NCBI RefSeq assembly: GCF_013184495.1
Contig: NZ_JAAOIY010000003.1
Coordinates: 186,001-250,000, forward strand
Direction of reading: 5' to 3'
Source of the DNA: Sporosarcina jiandibaonis
Lineage (GTDB): Bacteria; Bacillota; Bacilli; Bacillales_A; Planococcaceae
Length of the DNA stretch: 64,000 nucleotides
Below are positions 49,597 to 58,540 of the stretch, one piece after another; the stretch's first letter is position 1, and each line of letters opens with the position of its first letter. Position numbers and translations under genes: made by a program. Below the pieces are notes generated by a model. The model searched no databases. It was not told the origin of the DNA and saw nothing but the letters and a program-made list of their open reading frames with translations.

Positions 49597-52500
49597 TTGA
49601 AACCAGTTAAATTGACCATGACGGCGTTTGGACCGTATAAAGGAACCGAAACAGTCGATTTCAGAGAACTTGAGGACAATCGATTATTCGTGATTTCCGG
49701 CGCGACAGGTTCGGGAAAAACAACAATATTTGATGGCATTTGTTTTGCGTTATATGGGCAAGCAAGCGGAGAAGATCGGACGGATATACGTGCGATGCGA
49801 AGCGACTTTGCAGAAAGTGATACACAAACGACAGTCGAATTAACATTTGAAATACACAATCGAACGTATCGGATCATGCGGCAAATTCCGTATGTGAAGG
49901 ATGGAAATAAGACCGAAACACCGGCTAGTTGCGAGTTTTATGAACAAACCGAGAACGGAGAAATTCCGATGGTCGATCGGCAAATCGTTTCCGAAATCAA
50001 TAAAAAAGCAGAAGAATTAATCGGATTTACACAAGCGCAGTTCAGTCAAATCGTCATGTTGCCCCAAGGAGAATTCAGGAAATTTCTTACTTCCGATACA
50101 GAAAATAAAGAAACGATTATGCGCAAAATATTCAGGACGGAGCCTTACCGAGAAGTTGTTGAACGACTAAAAGGAAAACAACAGGAAGCGAAGGCAATGT
50201 TGCTGTCTGAAGAACAAAAAAGAAACAGTTTCATAGAACAAATCCCTTCATTGTTACCAGAACGAGATTCCGCAATTTTTGAAGTGTTAAGGACAGACTA
50301 CCATAATGCAAATCAGATTGTAGACGGACTAGAAGAAGAGTTACAGTATTACAAAGAAAAAACGGTTCATGATCAAAATTTATATGTCGCAGCTAATAAA
50401 AATCATGCGAAAATGCTGGAGCAATACCATAAAGCAAAAAATGTTAATGATCAATTTGTTGAATTGGAAAAGAGAAAGCAACGCTACGAGGAGCTTACAA
50501 AACAAATTCCGGTTCTTGAAAAGAAATCAAAACATCTCGGCGATGCGGAGCGTGCGGCTTCTATTGAGCAAATCGAAGTGCAGTACGCGGAGTTGAAAAA
50601 TGAAGTTGCTGAGAAGACCAATCACCTCAGAAAAGCATCTGAGCAAGTTCAAATTCTCTCAGAAAAACTAGTGAAAATCGAAAATCAGTATCATGCCGAA
50701 GAAGCGAAAAAACCTGAACGAGAAAAAATAACAGAAAGCTTGATTCGTCTAAATGATACACTTCCTAAGGTGACGGAATTAGCTTCAAAAGAAAAAGCAC
50801 TTTCGGTTAGCAAGAAGGAACATGACATAATCCAACTCAAATTAAATGAAACCGTTGAAAAAGCAACCAGTGAAATCGAAAAAGTAACTCAATATAAAAA
50901 TAGCGTTGAAGAATTAGAAAAAAAGCTCATTACGTATGATGAAAAAGTGGATTTGCTGACTAGCACTACTGAAAAATGCCGTGTCATTGATGAGTTCATT
51001 GCACTGAAAGAGCAGGCATCTAAGCTTGAAAAAGAGAAAAGTCAACATGAAGTCTCCTATGAAGCCTACCGTAATAAATACGATGAAATGGCGCAAGATT
51101 GGTTGAATAATGAAGCGGCAACATTGGCTGAAATGCTTCACGACGGCGAAGATTGTCCTGTGTGCGGAAGCAAGGACCATCCGAAGAAAGCGCATCGCGG
51201 TGAAATTGCCGTGACAAAAGATGAGCTTGAAGCGGCAAATAAACAATTAGCAAAAATTGAAAGCGACTACCGGACTGCCGATGCAAACTACCAAAGTGTC
51301 TTTAACCAGTTAACGAGAAAAACTGAAGAGCTTGTTCGCTTTGAACTTGAAGCTGAATCGATTAACGAGTCAAGCATTCAATTGCATGAATTGAAAAGTC
51401 ATTTGGAAGAAGAAGTAAAAGAACTTCGTGAAGCTCGAAATCAGCTTTCAAAATTCAAGGAGAAATTATCCACTCAAAGTATAGCAACCGATGAACTCTT
51501 ATTAGCTAAAAACGAATTAGAGCGGGCATTTCTTGAAAGCAGTGCGTCCCTTGAAACAAAACAAGCGATTTTCAATCATACTTTGAATACAATTCCAGAA
51601 GATGTTCGAGAGCTGAATGTGTTGGAACAAAGAATCCACGCGCTTAATACGAAGAAAAGTGAAATGGATCGCGCATGGGAAGCCATTCAAAAACTGCGTG
51701 AAGAAGGACGAGATCAATTATCTTCAAGTAAATCTGCTGAACTTCATGCAAAAACGTCTTTATCTGAGGCTGAAGAAAAGAAAGTCAACGCTAAGAAAAG
51801 GTTTCTTGAAGCACTAGACAAGTCTGAATTTCCGACCGAAGAGGCTTATCAAGCGGCTAAACTTGATGAGTCTTCTCGCACGATATTGAAAAATGAAATT
51901 GATAACTTCAAACAACAGTATTACGCTGTACGAGAAGCAATGAAAGAATTAACTAAACATCTTGAAGGGCTAGAAAAGACGGATTTAAATGAGATAGAAA
52001 AAACATTGATCGATTTAAAAATTGCCTATGAAACGGCCTATAAAGAGTATAATCGTTCATTGGATTTTGAAAAAACGATTACGAGATTGAAAGATAATAT
52101 TTACGAATCAACGATTAAAATAGCTAATCTTGACAAAACATATGGTAAAGTTTCGAATCTTTACGACGTTGTTCGAGGCCATAACAGTTTGCGATTATCA
52201 TTCGAACGTTATATTCAAATAGAATATTTGGAGCAAATTATTCAATCTGCAAATGAAAGACTGAGAGAAATGTCAAATGGCCAGTTCCAATTAATTCGCA
52301 GCGATCGCCAGGAAGTCCGGGGGAGACAAAGCGGATTGGGTCTTGATGTATATGATGCATATACGGGACAAACGCGTGACGTGAAAACACTATCCGGGGG
52401 AGAGAAATTTAACGCTTCCTTATGTTTAGCGCTTGGCATGGCGGATGTTATTCAAAGTTTCCAAGGCGCGGTTTCTATCGATACGATGTTTATCGATGAA

Positions 52501-52686
52501 GGTTTCGGTTCTTTAGATGAAGAGTCATTGAATAAAGCGATTGATACATTGATCGATTTGCAAAAATCGGGGCGTGTCATCGGTGTAATTTCACATGTTG
52601 AAGAATTAAAAGCAGCATTCCCGGCAATTCTTGAAGTTCGAAAATCTAGAGAAGGCCATAGTAATACGAGATTTTTATTAAAATAA
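49597..52686 (+). CDS. sbcC: Exonuclease subunit SbcC (Rad50-like SMC ATPase)
   Basis: About 1029 residues from TTG 49597, giving MKPVKLTMTAFGPYK, the conserved N-terminus; GAGGAGG is seven bases upstream, better than GTG 49591. Walker A GATGSGKTTIFDGI near 36, long coiled coils to about 950, zinc hook CPVCGSKDH near 525, signature LSGGEKFNASLCLALG and Walker B DTMFIDEGFGSLDEESL near the end. ATP-driven partner of SbcD. Confidence 0.95.
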   Translation: MKPVKLTMTAFGPYKGTETVDFRELEDNRLFVISGATGSGKTTIFDGICFALYGQASGEDRTDIRAMRSDFAESDTQTTVELTFEIHNRTYRIMRQIPYVKDGNKTETPASCEFYEQTENGEIPMVDRQIVSEINKKAEELIGFTQAQFSQIVMLPQGEFRKFLTSDTENKETIMRKIFRTEPYREVVERLKGKQQEAKAMLLSEEQKRNSFIEQIPSLLPERDSAIFEVLRTDYHNANQIVDGLEEELQYYKEKTVHDQNLYVAANKNHAKMLEQYHKAKNVNDQFVELEKRKQRYEELTKQIPVLEKKSKHLGDAERAASIEQIEVQYAELKNEVAEKTNHLRKASEQVQILSEKLVKIENQYHAEEAKKPEREKITESLIRLNDTLPKVTELASKEKALSVSKKEHDIIQLKLNETVEKATSEIEKVTQYKNSVEELEKKLITYDEKVDLLTSTTEKCRVIDEFIALKEQASKLEKEKSQHEVSYEAYRNKYDEMAQDWLNNEAATLAEMLHDGEDCPVCGSKDHPKKAHRGEIAVTKDELEAANKQLAKIESDYRTADANYQSVFNQLTRKTEELVRFELEAESINESSIQLHELKSHLEEEVKELREARNQLSKFKEKLSTQSIATDELLLAKNELERAFLESSASLETKQAIFNHTLNTIPEDVRELNVLEQRIHALNTKKSEMDRAWEAIQKLREEGRDQLSSSKSAELHAKTSLSEAEEKKVNAKKRFLEALDKSEFPTEEAYQAAKLDESSRTILKNEIDNFKQQYYAVREAMKELTKHLEGLEKTDLNEIEKTLIDLKIAYETAYKEYNRSLDFEKTITRLKDNIYESTIKIANLDKTYGKVSNLYDVVRGHNSLRLSFERYIQIEYLEQIIQSANERLREMSNGQFQLIRSDRQEVRGRQSGLGLDVYDAYTGQTRDVKTLSGGEKFNASLCLALGMADVIQSFQGAVSIDTMFIDEGFGSLDEESLNKAIDTLIDLQKSGRVIGVISHVEELKAAFPAILEVRKSREGHSNTRFLLK

Positions 52687-52696
52687 CTTAAAAATT

Positions 52697-52742
52697 AAAA
52701 AGCCTATTTACAGCCATAAACAGCTGTAAATGGGCTTTTTTT
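52697..52742 (+). terminator. Terminator after sbcC
   Basis: AAAAAGCCTATTTACAGC pairs with GCTGTAAATGGGCTTTTT (one wobble), followed by TTT. Confidence 0.9.
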
Positions 52743-52882
52743 GTCGATTATTAATGGATAGGAGAAAATTGGTATATATTAATTTACACTAACATATTGA
52801 ATTTTTTCACAAAGGGGAGTAATATTGAAAACAGCGATATATTGCATATGGCAAGCTGCACAACTTAGGAGGAACAGACATC

Positions 52883-54241
52883 ATGCAAACAAAACTGAAA
52901 TTTTCATCATATCTTCTTATTGGCGTCATGTTATTCGCATTATTCTTTGGCGCAGGGAATCTAATATTTCCAGCCGAACTTGGACAATATGCTGGGGAAA
53001 ATCTTTGGCCGGCTATAATTGGATTTTTAATTACAGGTGTAGGGCTGCCTTTCCTCGGAATTCTTGCGATGGGGTTCTCGGGAAGTCGTAATTTACAAGA
53101 CTTAGCGAGTAGAGTCCATCCGCTTTATGCAGTCATATTCACATCACTTTTATATTTAACAATCGGACCATTTTTTGCAGCTCCGCGTACAGGCGCGGTT
53201 GCATTTGATATTGCCATTGCACCTTTTATAAGTGAAGGTAATTTGAAATTTGCATTATTCATATTTACATTATTGTTTTTTGGAATTACTTTATGGTTAT
53301 CTCTAAATCCAGCAAAAATCGTTGATCGCATAGGTAAATATCTTTCTCCGGGAATCATAATTTTACTTCTTGTCATGCTGGTAATGGTTATTGTGAAACC
53401 GATGGGTGCTATCGGATCGCCGCAGGACGCTTATGTTAGCGGGCCGTTTATGAAGGGTTTCACGGAAGGTTATAATACGATGGATGCGCTGGCGTCTCTG
53501 GTATTCGGAATCATAGTTATAAACGCGATCCGGGCGATGGGCGTTACGAATAAAAGAGAGATACTTATGGCTACGGCAAAATCCGGTGCAGTTGCGACAG
53601 CTTTCCTTGCGATTCTTTATGTTGGAATAGCATACTTGGGAGCAACGAGTACTCAAGTTCTTGGATTAATGGAAAATGGGGGACCTGTATTAAGCGGTGC
53701 ATCAACGCATTATATGGGGACATTTGGCTCTGTCATGCTTGGCGTGATCATTCTTCTTGCGTGTTTAACGACAAGTATTGGGTTGATTACGGCCTGTGGT
53801 GAATACTTCCATATGCTTATCCCTAAAATTAGTTATAAAGTGTTTGTGTCATTTTTCACGACATTTTGTCTCGTGGTTGCGAATTTTGGATTGACGAATA
53901 TTATTACGTATTCCATTCCAGTATTGATGTTCCTTTATCCACTTGCAGTAGTTTTAATGCTACTGACGTTTACATCGTCATTGTTTAATCATTCGCGCGT
54001 CGTGTATATTGCGGCGACTGCTGTCGCATTCATGATTAGTGTCATTGACGGATTAAAAACGCTTTGTGCGTTATTGGAGATAGAAAATTTCGGTTGGATG
54101 AATCCGATTATTAAATTCTATAAGGAAGTATTGCCGCTTTATGATGAAGGATTAGGTTGGTTGCTGCCAGTCTTGGCGATTATGATTGTTACTGGAGTGC
54201 TTGTTCGTTTAGTTAGAACCTCTACGGTGCATGCACAATAA
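52883..54241 (+). CDS. brnQ: Branched-chain amino acid:cation symporter BrnQ
   Basis: 452 residues, about 12 membrane helices. Uptake of leucine, isoleucine and valine with sodium or protons. The N-terminal FALFFGAGNLIFPAELGQYAG and GVGLPFLGILAMGFSG segments are family signatures. AGGAGG is upstream of the ATG. A short open frame with its own good ribosome binding site begins 58 bp upstream (TTG 52825) and runs out of frame into brnQ. Confidence 0.93.
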   Translation: MQTKLKFSSYLLIGVMLFALFFGAGNLIFPAELGQYAGENLWPAIIGFLITGVGLPFLGILAMGFSGSRNLQDLASRVHPLYAVIFTSLLYLTIGPFFAAPRTGAVAFDIAIAPFISEGNLKFALFIFTLLFFGITLWLSLNPAKIVDRIGKYLSPGIIILLLVMLVMVIVKPMGAIGSPQDAYVSGPFMKGFTEGYNTMDALASLVFGIIVINAIRAMGVTNKREILMATAKSGAVATAFLAILYVGIAYLGATSTQVLGLMENGGPVLSGASTHYMGTFGSVMLGVIILLACLTTSIGLITACGEYFHMLIPKISYKVFVSFFTTFCLVVANFGLTNIITYSIPVLMFLYPLAVVLMLLTFTSSLFNHSRVVYIAATAVAFMISVIDGLKTLCALLEIENFGWMNPIIKFYKEVLPLYDEGLGWLLPVLAIMIVTGVLVRLVRTSTVHAQ

Positions 54242-54249
54242 ACTCAAAT

Positions 54250-54299
54250 AAAAGTCTGAGAGGATATTTCCTATATGCCTCTCAGACTTTTTATTTTTT
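54250..54299 (+). terminator. Terminator after brnQ
   Basis: AAAAGTCTGAGAGG pairs with CCTCTCAGACTTTT around a 14-base loop, followed by TATTTTTT. Confidence 0.9.
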
Positions 54300-54361
54300 A
54301 GGAGGGGAGATTTACTGTAAACTAACAATTCTTTATTCAACTATTGCAATTTAATCGATCG

Positions 54362-54410
54362 GTTGATCTCCGTTCCGGGAGGACGAGCGCCGCCTTCCAC
54401 TCCAATCAAC
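54362..54410. repeat. Short derivative of a GTTGATTGGAG...ATCAAC intergenic repeat
   Basis: On the minus strand it reads GTTGATTGGAGTGGAAGGCG and ends GGAACGGAGATCAAC. The ends match an interspersed repeat I recall from many Bacillaceae genomes, with most of the interior missing. Confidence 0.5.
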
Positions 54411-54539
54411 TAATTTCACTAAACAGATGAAGTTTATTAGATGTCTATAACTAGTCTCAGTTTTTATGCGGGCAGAAGGTCCCGACTTGCAAGCAAAACC
54501 CTTTGAATGCAAGCAAATTATAAAAAACTGTATAATTAA

Positions 54540-54566
54540 AAAAGCCGTCTATAATAGGCGGCTTTT
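54540..54566. terminator. Hairpin in the brnQ-gntR gap
   Basis: AAAAGCCG pairs with CGGCTTTT around an 11-base loop, with A-run before and T after; it could serve the minus-strand gntR gene. Confidence 0.6.
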
Positions 54567-54798
54567 ACTTCATTTACTGAAATTACAAAGGAAAATTCTT
54601 AGATTGTTACATTATTACTCTCAAACAATAGAGAACTCAATAGACTTCCAGGAATATACCAGCGAAGGCGCTTTACATGTCATCTATAAAGGGCGGAAAA
54701 GATACAGTTCAATCTTTCCCTAGCGCCGCAGCGTTATTAATGGAGTATTCTTAGTACAGCCTATTAAGTTTTCAGTGCCCACTTCACGTATCCCGATT

Positions 54799-55461
54799 TC
54801 ATTCAGCATTCAACAAACGAAATTTTTCGATCGCGCGTAACCAGTTTTTTCGCATTAGTGTTGAAACACTCTCTACATCCCGTTCTCTCATTAATTTAAT
54901 AATGTCATTATGTTCATCGATTGAACTGCTGGTTAAGACAATCGAATTATGGAAGAATAGTCTTCGAACATGGGCTTGGAGCGAGTCTACTATTGAAAAA
55001 ATATATGGATTGTCTGCTGCGTCAACGATGATTTGATGGAACTCTTCGTCGATTTTCAACGCAGAAAAGTAATCCTCTGACTCAATTACTTCAGCAAAAC
55101 GGCTATTTGTATCTTCGAGTAATGTTAATTGCTCTTCAGTCAGATTAGGGATGGCAAGTTCCGCAGATAATGCTTGTAGTGCAGCAAGGGGAGGGAGAAG
55201 ATCGGTAATCGATTCTTTCTTGACCTCTGTTACTTGCGTCGCTTTCCCCGGGAACATTTCCACGAAACCTTGTGTTTCTAATAGTTGCAGTGATTCGCGG
55301 ACGGGCGTCCTGCTAATTCCTAATGCTTTCGCAAGTTCGGTATCATAAAGTTTTTCACCCGGATGCAATGTCCCGTCAATAATCCACTGTTGAATTTGGT
55401 TAAAGGCGGTTTCTTTCGCTGTCTTCCGTTTCGGTTTTGAGTAATCAGAAGGTATCGGCAT
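54799..55461 (-). CDS. GntR family regulator with FCD ligand-binding domain
   Basis: 220 residues. The N-terminal winged helix shows the GntR signature GEKLYDTELAKALGISRTPVRESLQLLETQGFVEM (about 35-70). The C-terminal all-helical FCD domain has the metal-site aspartate/histidine pattern in KIDEEFHQIIVDAADN. Ligands of this class are usually organic acids. No obvious target gene is adjacent, so its regulon is unknown. Confidence 0.88.
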   Translation of the reverse strand: MPIPSDYSKPKRKTAKETAFNQIQQWIIDGTLHPGEKLYDTELAKALGISRTPVRESLQLLETQGFVEMFPGKATQVTEVKKESITDLLPPLAALQALSAELAIPNLTEEQLTLLEDTNSRFAEVIESEDYFSALKIDEEFHQIIVDAADNPYIFSIVDSLQAHVRRLFFHNSIVLTSSSIDEHNDIIKLMRERDVESVSTLMRKNWLRAIEKFRLLNAE

Positions 55462-55523
55462 TTTTTATCACCATCCTGTTTTAAGGCATTTCTTATAGTA
55501 TACATGTAAAATAGTCGAACTAT

Positions 55524-56186
55524 CTACCTATTTGGCATTAATCCTCTTTTATCAATCAAAATCGAATGACCATTTACGAGTTCAATCTCCAACGGACATG
55601 TTTCACTAAACTTATCGGAAAAGTACCATCTTCTATTCGGTGGAACAAGAATTATATAGGTATCATCCTTTCCTAAAAAGTTCAGTGAGTCCGGATCAAT
55701 CGGGTTATTGTTACGGCTATTTACGCCGATGTCTGTCAGGTTTAATGCAATCTCCGATACATAGGGAGTCGTTATGCTCATTTCACTAATATTCATCAAA
55801 GAATTGGGTGTAAAATCGCCGGCGCCGCTCTTCGTTCTTCGCCCAATAAACTCAACAACATTTCCAACAGGATCGTCAAAGTAAATTGCATCAGCATCAA
55901 AACTCTTATAATAAATTTCATCGTTACCGTCCTCGAGATTCAACTCGACCCGGGCTTGTAACCATTTTTTCGCTTCGGTAATTTGAGTGCCGGGAATATT
56001 GATAGCAAAATGATAGGCAGCGGGTAGGGGACTCTCTTTAAAAGTTAAAGCAGAACTTCCAATTTGTAATGTGAAACTGTCAATCCCTTCGTCAATCAAA
56101 GGCATCTCCAAAATGTTTTGATAGAAACCTTTCAATTCGTTTAATCGATTCGTCTGCAATTTTACAGCTTTAAAGATAATAATCAC
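55524..56186 (-). CDS. VOC (glyoxalase-like) family protein
   Basis: 220 residues from GTG 56186, whose codon overlaps the stop of the VanZ-like gene (GTGA). N-terminal VOC module (KAVKLQTNRLNELKGFYQNILEMPLIDEG and YFDDPVGNVVEFIGR) followed by a C-terminal half of weaker similarity, perhaps a degenerate second module. No metal-ligand set can be assigned. Translationally coupled to the upstream vanZ-like gene. Function unknown. Confidence 0.78.
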   Translation of the reverse strand: MIIIFKAVKLQTNRLNELKGFYQNILEMPLIDEGIDSFTLQIGSSALTFKESPLPAAYHFAINIPGTQITEAKKWLQARVELNLEDGNDEIYYKSFDADAIYFDDPVGNVVEFIGRRTKSGAGDFTPNSLMNISEMSITTPYVSEIALNLTDIGVNSRNNNPIDPDSLNFLGKDDTYIILVPPNRRWYFSDKFSETCPLEIELVNGHSILIDKRGLMPNR

Positions 56187-56764
56187 CTCTTGAATTTTTG
56201 AGTAAGTTGCGGGTATCTTTTATTCGAAAAATAATAAAATGCATAACCTATCATGCTTCCCAAAGTATTCAGCCATAAATCATCGATATCGCTACTCCGT
56301 ACTTGAGAAAGCTGTGTAGCTTCTATAAACAGCGAAGTCGCTAATCCAATCAAAGCCGCTTTCCAAAACCGGTTAAACTTGCCCCATAATAATGGGACAA
56401 GAAATCCGATTGGCATGAAAATGCAGATGTTTCCCAAAAAGTTGATGATAAATGGCTGCCAGTAATTAAGTTCAGTGATGGCGTAGTAATTATCTTGGAA
56501 AACTCGAAAGGGGACAAGGTTTATATTTGAAAACGAACGAGTTACAACAGGTCCGGTATAAAAACGGGTCATGATTGTTTGAGAAAATAAAGCGATCATG
56601 AACAAACAAAAAATAACGACGCCCACTTCATGATATAGATTAGGCTTTTCAAAATTGCGGATTTTATTATAGATTAGGCGGTAAATAATAATACCGGGCA
56701 GTGCAATCATCATGTAAGGAAGCATATCCTGAATATACCCTAAAATTGCAGTCAAAAGGTTCAC
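56183..56764 (-). CDS. VanZ family membrane protein
   Basis: 193 residues with five to six membrane helices; the core NLVPFRVFQDNYYAITELNYWQPFIINFLGNICIFMPIGFLVPLLW matches the VanZ domain, and SLFIEATQLSQVRSSDIDDLWLNTLGSMIGYAF is its diagnostic C-terminal stretch. VanZ proteins give low-level teicoplanin resistance in some hosts; chromosomal relatives have unknown roles. Coupled to the VOC gene. Confidence 0.9.
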   Translation of the reverse strand: MNLLTAILGYIQDMLPYMMIALPGIIIYRLIYNKIRNFEKPNLYHEVGVVIFCLFMIALFSQTIMTRFYTGPVVTRSFSNINLVPFRVFQDNYYAITELNYWQPFIINFLGNICIFMPIGFLVPLLWGKFNRFWKAALIGLATSLFIEATQLSQVRSSDIDDLWLNTLGSMIGYAFYYFSNKRYPQLTQKFKR

Positions 56765-56785
56765 CTAACTCTTTTTTAGACATGA

Positions 56786-57886
56786 TTATCTGCTTGCTTT
56801 GAAATTATATAAAGGTTTAATAACCTCTAATACGTCGACGGTATCCCCAATATGTTTTAAGATATCATCCATTTTTTTGTAGGCGAAAGGGGATTCATCA
56901 ATCGTTGACTTTGTGACCGATGTGCTCCAGACATCTTTCATTGTATTTTCAAAATCTGCTAAATTCACTTCACGTCTAGCTTGTGAACGGCTCATAATCC
57001 TGCCGGCGCCGTGCGGACCAGAATAGTTCCAATCCGGGTTTCCTTTACCGCGACAAATTAGTGATCCATCACGCATATTCATCGGGATAATGACAATTTC
57101 TCCTTCTTGTGCAGAAATAGCGCCTTTTCGTAGAATCATATTCTCGATGTCGACATAATTATGGATTGTATCGAATTCGGAAACCGTATTCCAATCCATG
57201 CCTCTCATAATGACCTCCGCCATCGTTTTTCGGTTCACTGCTGCGTATTGCTGAGCTATATTCACGTCATGTAAATAATTCTGCATATTTTCGCCTTCAA
57301 GATAAGCCATGTCTCTTGTTACATTCGGATTTTGATTGGTATCAATCGCCACTTGTTGATAGTGATCCGATATTTGTTTGCCAGGATTGCGGCTGCCTGA
57401 ATGAATGACTAAGTAAACGCTGTCGTCTTCACCCTCATTCAATTCAATAAAGTGATTTCCTCCGCCAAGCGTACCAATGCTTCCTCGCGCTCTTCCTTCA
57501 TTAATAGGCGCAATAATTTCGTCGTAAGGAATTTCTGAAGCATTGCGATGCGCTTTTCTTCGGATATTCATCCCGCTCGGTACATTTTGACGAATAACTT
57601 TATCTAGTTTATTGAAATCGATTTCTTCTTTTGTTACATCCAATTTAATGCATATCATTCCGCACCCAAGATCGATCCCTACAAAGTTCGGCACAATTTT
57701 ATCTTTAATCGTCATCGTCGTTCCGATTGTGCATCCTTTTCCGGCATGCAGATCGGGCATCATTCGTATTTTTGCGTCTTGTAGAAATTCTTGATTGCAT
57801 AAATCATAAACTTGTTGTTTCGCACTGTCCTCAATTTCATCTGTATAAACAATCGCTGTATTATGTCTTCCTTTGATTTCAATCAT
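56786..57886 (-). CDS. rtcB: RNA 3'-terminal phosphate/5'-OH ligase RtcB
   Basis: About 366 residues from ATG 57886 with AAAGAGGG upstream. RtcB joins 2',3'-cyclic or 3' phosphate ends to 5'-OH ends using GTP and manganese. Metal/guanylylation motifs: GIDLGCGM (Cys near 80), GTLGGGNHFIEL, HSGSRNPGK, and the C-terminal GPHGAGRIMSRSQA (guanylylated His near 300 region is GAGRIMSR vicinity). Short compared with about 400-480 residues of other RtcB. It follows a GNAT gene with TAATG overlap upstream. No archease gene nearby. Confidence 0.9.
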   Translation of the reverse strand: MIEIKGRHNTAIVYTDEIEDSAKQQVYDLCNQEFLQDAKIRMMPDLHAGKGCTIGTTMTIKDKIVPNFVGIDLGCGMICIKLDVTKEEIDFNKLDKVIRQNVPSGMNIRRKAHRNASEIPYDEIIAPINEGRARGSIGTLGGGNHFIELNEGEDDSVYLVIHSGSRNPGKQISDHYQQVAIDTNQNPNVTRDMAYLEGENMQNYLHDVNIAQQYAAVNRKTMAEVIMRGMDWNTVSEFDTIHNYVDIENMILRKGAISAQEGEIVIIPMNMRDGSLICRGKGNPDWNYSGPHGAGRIMSRSQARREVNLADFENTMKDVWSTSVTKSTIDESPFAYKKMDDILKHIGDTVDVLEVIKPLYNFKASR

Positions 57887-57903
57887 TGATAAACCCTCTT
57901 TCA

Positions 57904-58419
57904 TTAGATTTGTCTTTTGTATTTCAATGAAATATCTTGATCTTCCATTGTAGTTCCGTAAGCAAGTTCTTCGTGATGAAAGATAAATCCGCGTGCTTCA
58001 TAAAAAGGAATGCCGTAATGATTTCCTTTTGCGACAGCAACCCATTGTTCAGTAGCCCCGTATGAATGTTTTTGCACTTTGGTGAAAAAGTTGAGTAATC
58101 GTGTGCCGATTCCTGAACCACGATACTCCGGATTCATATAAAAAACGTAAATTTCACCAGCTGTACTATTAATCATACCACCTCCGATGACACCGATGAC
58201 CTTACCGGCTATTTCGGCCAGGAAATAACCGCTCCATTTATCGCTAATTGATCTGATTTCATTCTTGATTCTTTGTTCATTGTAATATTGGTCGATCAAG
58301 TTTTGGAGATAGCTTTTTGAATAAAGATGACTGTACGTAAACCATTGACTATCGACTAATACCGACATGACGGCTTTAGCGTCTTTTAAAGTTGCTTGTC
58401 GAATTACTAGATTAACCAT
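57904..58419 (-). CDS. GNAT family N-acetyltransferase
   Basis: 171 residues. Motif A reads FYMNPEYRGSGIGTRLLNFFTK (about 92-113), and IPFYEARGFIFHHEEL is the C-terminal segment. It is upstream of rtcB in one transcript (its stop overlaps an ATG six codons before the rtcB start). Substrate unknown; the coupling to an RNA ligase is an observation without known meaning. Confidence 0.87.
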   Translation of the reverse strand: MVNLVIRQATLKDAKAVMSVLVDSQWFTYSHLYSKSYLQNLIDQYYNEQRIKNEIRSISDKWSGYFLAEIAGKVIGVIGGGMINSTAGEIYVFYMNPEYRGSGIGTRLLNFFTKVQKHSYGATEQWVAVAKGNHYGIPFYEARGFIFHHEELAYGTTMEDQDISLKYKRQI

Positions 58420-58483
58420 GTATTTTCATCGTCTCCCCCTTGTAATACTACGGCAGATATTTGTAACTAGAAAAATGGTGTTC

Positions 58484-58500
58484 TGTAATACGCCTGTAAT
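58484..58500 (+). promoter_or_regulatory. WalR (YycF) box upstream of the LysM-3D gene
   Basis: TGTAAT-ACGCC-TGTAAT, a perfect match to the WalR consensus of two hexamers separated by five bases. It lies next to a TAGTAT -10 candidate (58511-58516). Two further TGTAA half-sites at 58441 and 58462 are spaced 21-22 bp, in helical phase. Confidence 0.8.
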
Positions 58501-58540
58501 TTGGGACTGTTAGTATGAACCTAGACTAAAAAGCTAGGAG

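Larger units (their letters stand above)
54300..54798. other. Intergenic region with repeat fragment and hairpin
   Basis: A 500-base gap between convergent genes. It contains a GTTGAT...ATCAAC-bounded fragment (54362-54410), a duplicated TGCAAGCAAA (54488 and 54508) and a hairpin at 54540-54566 with A/T flanks. An 85-codon plus-strand frame (54466-54723) has no ribosome binding site and no recognisable product. Confidence 0.6.

Noticed and set aside
54466..54723. 85-codon plus-strand frame downstream of brnQ
   Set aside because: No ribosome binding site, crosses a hairpin, no recognisable product.
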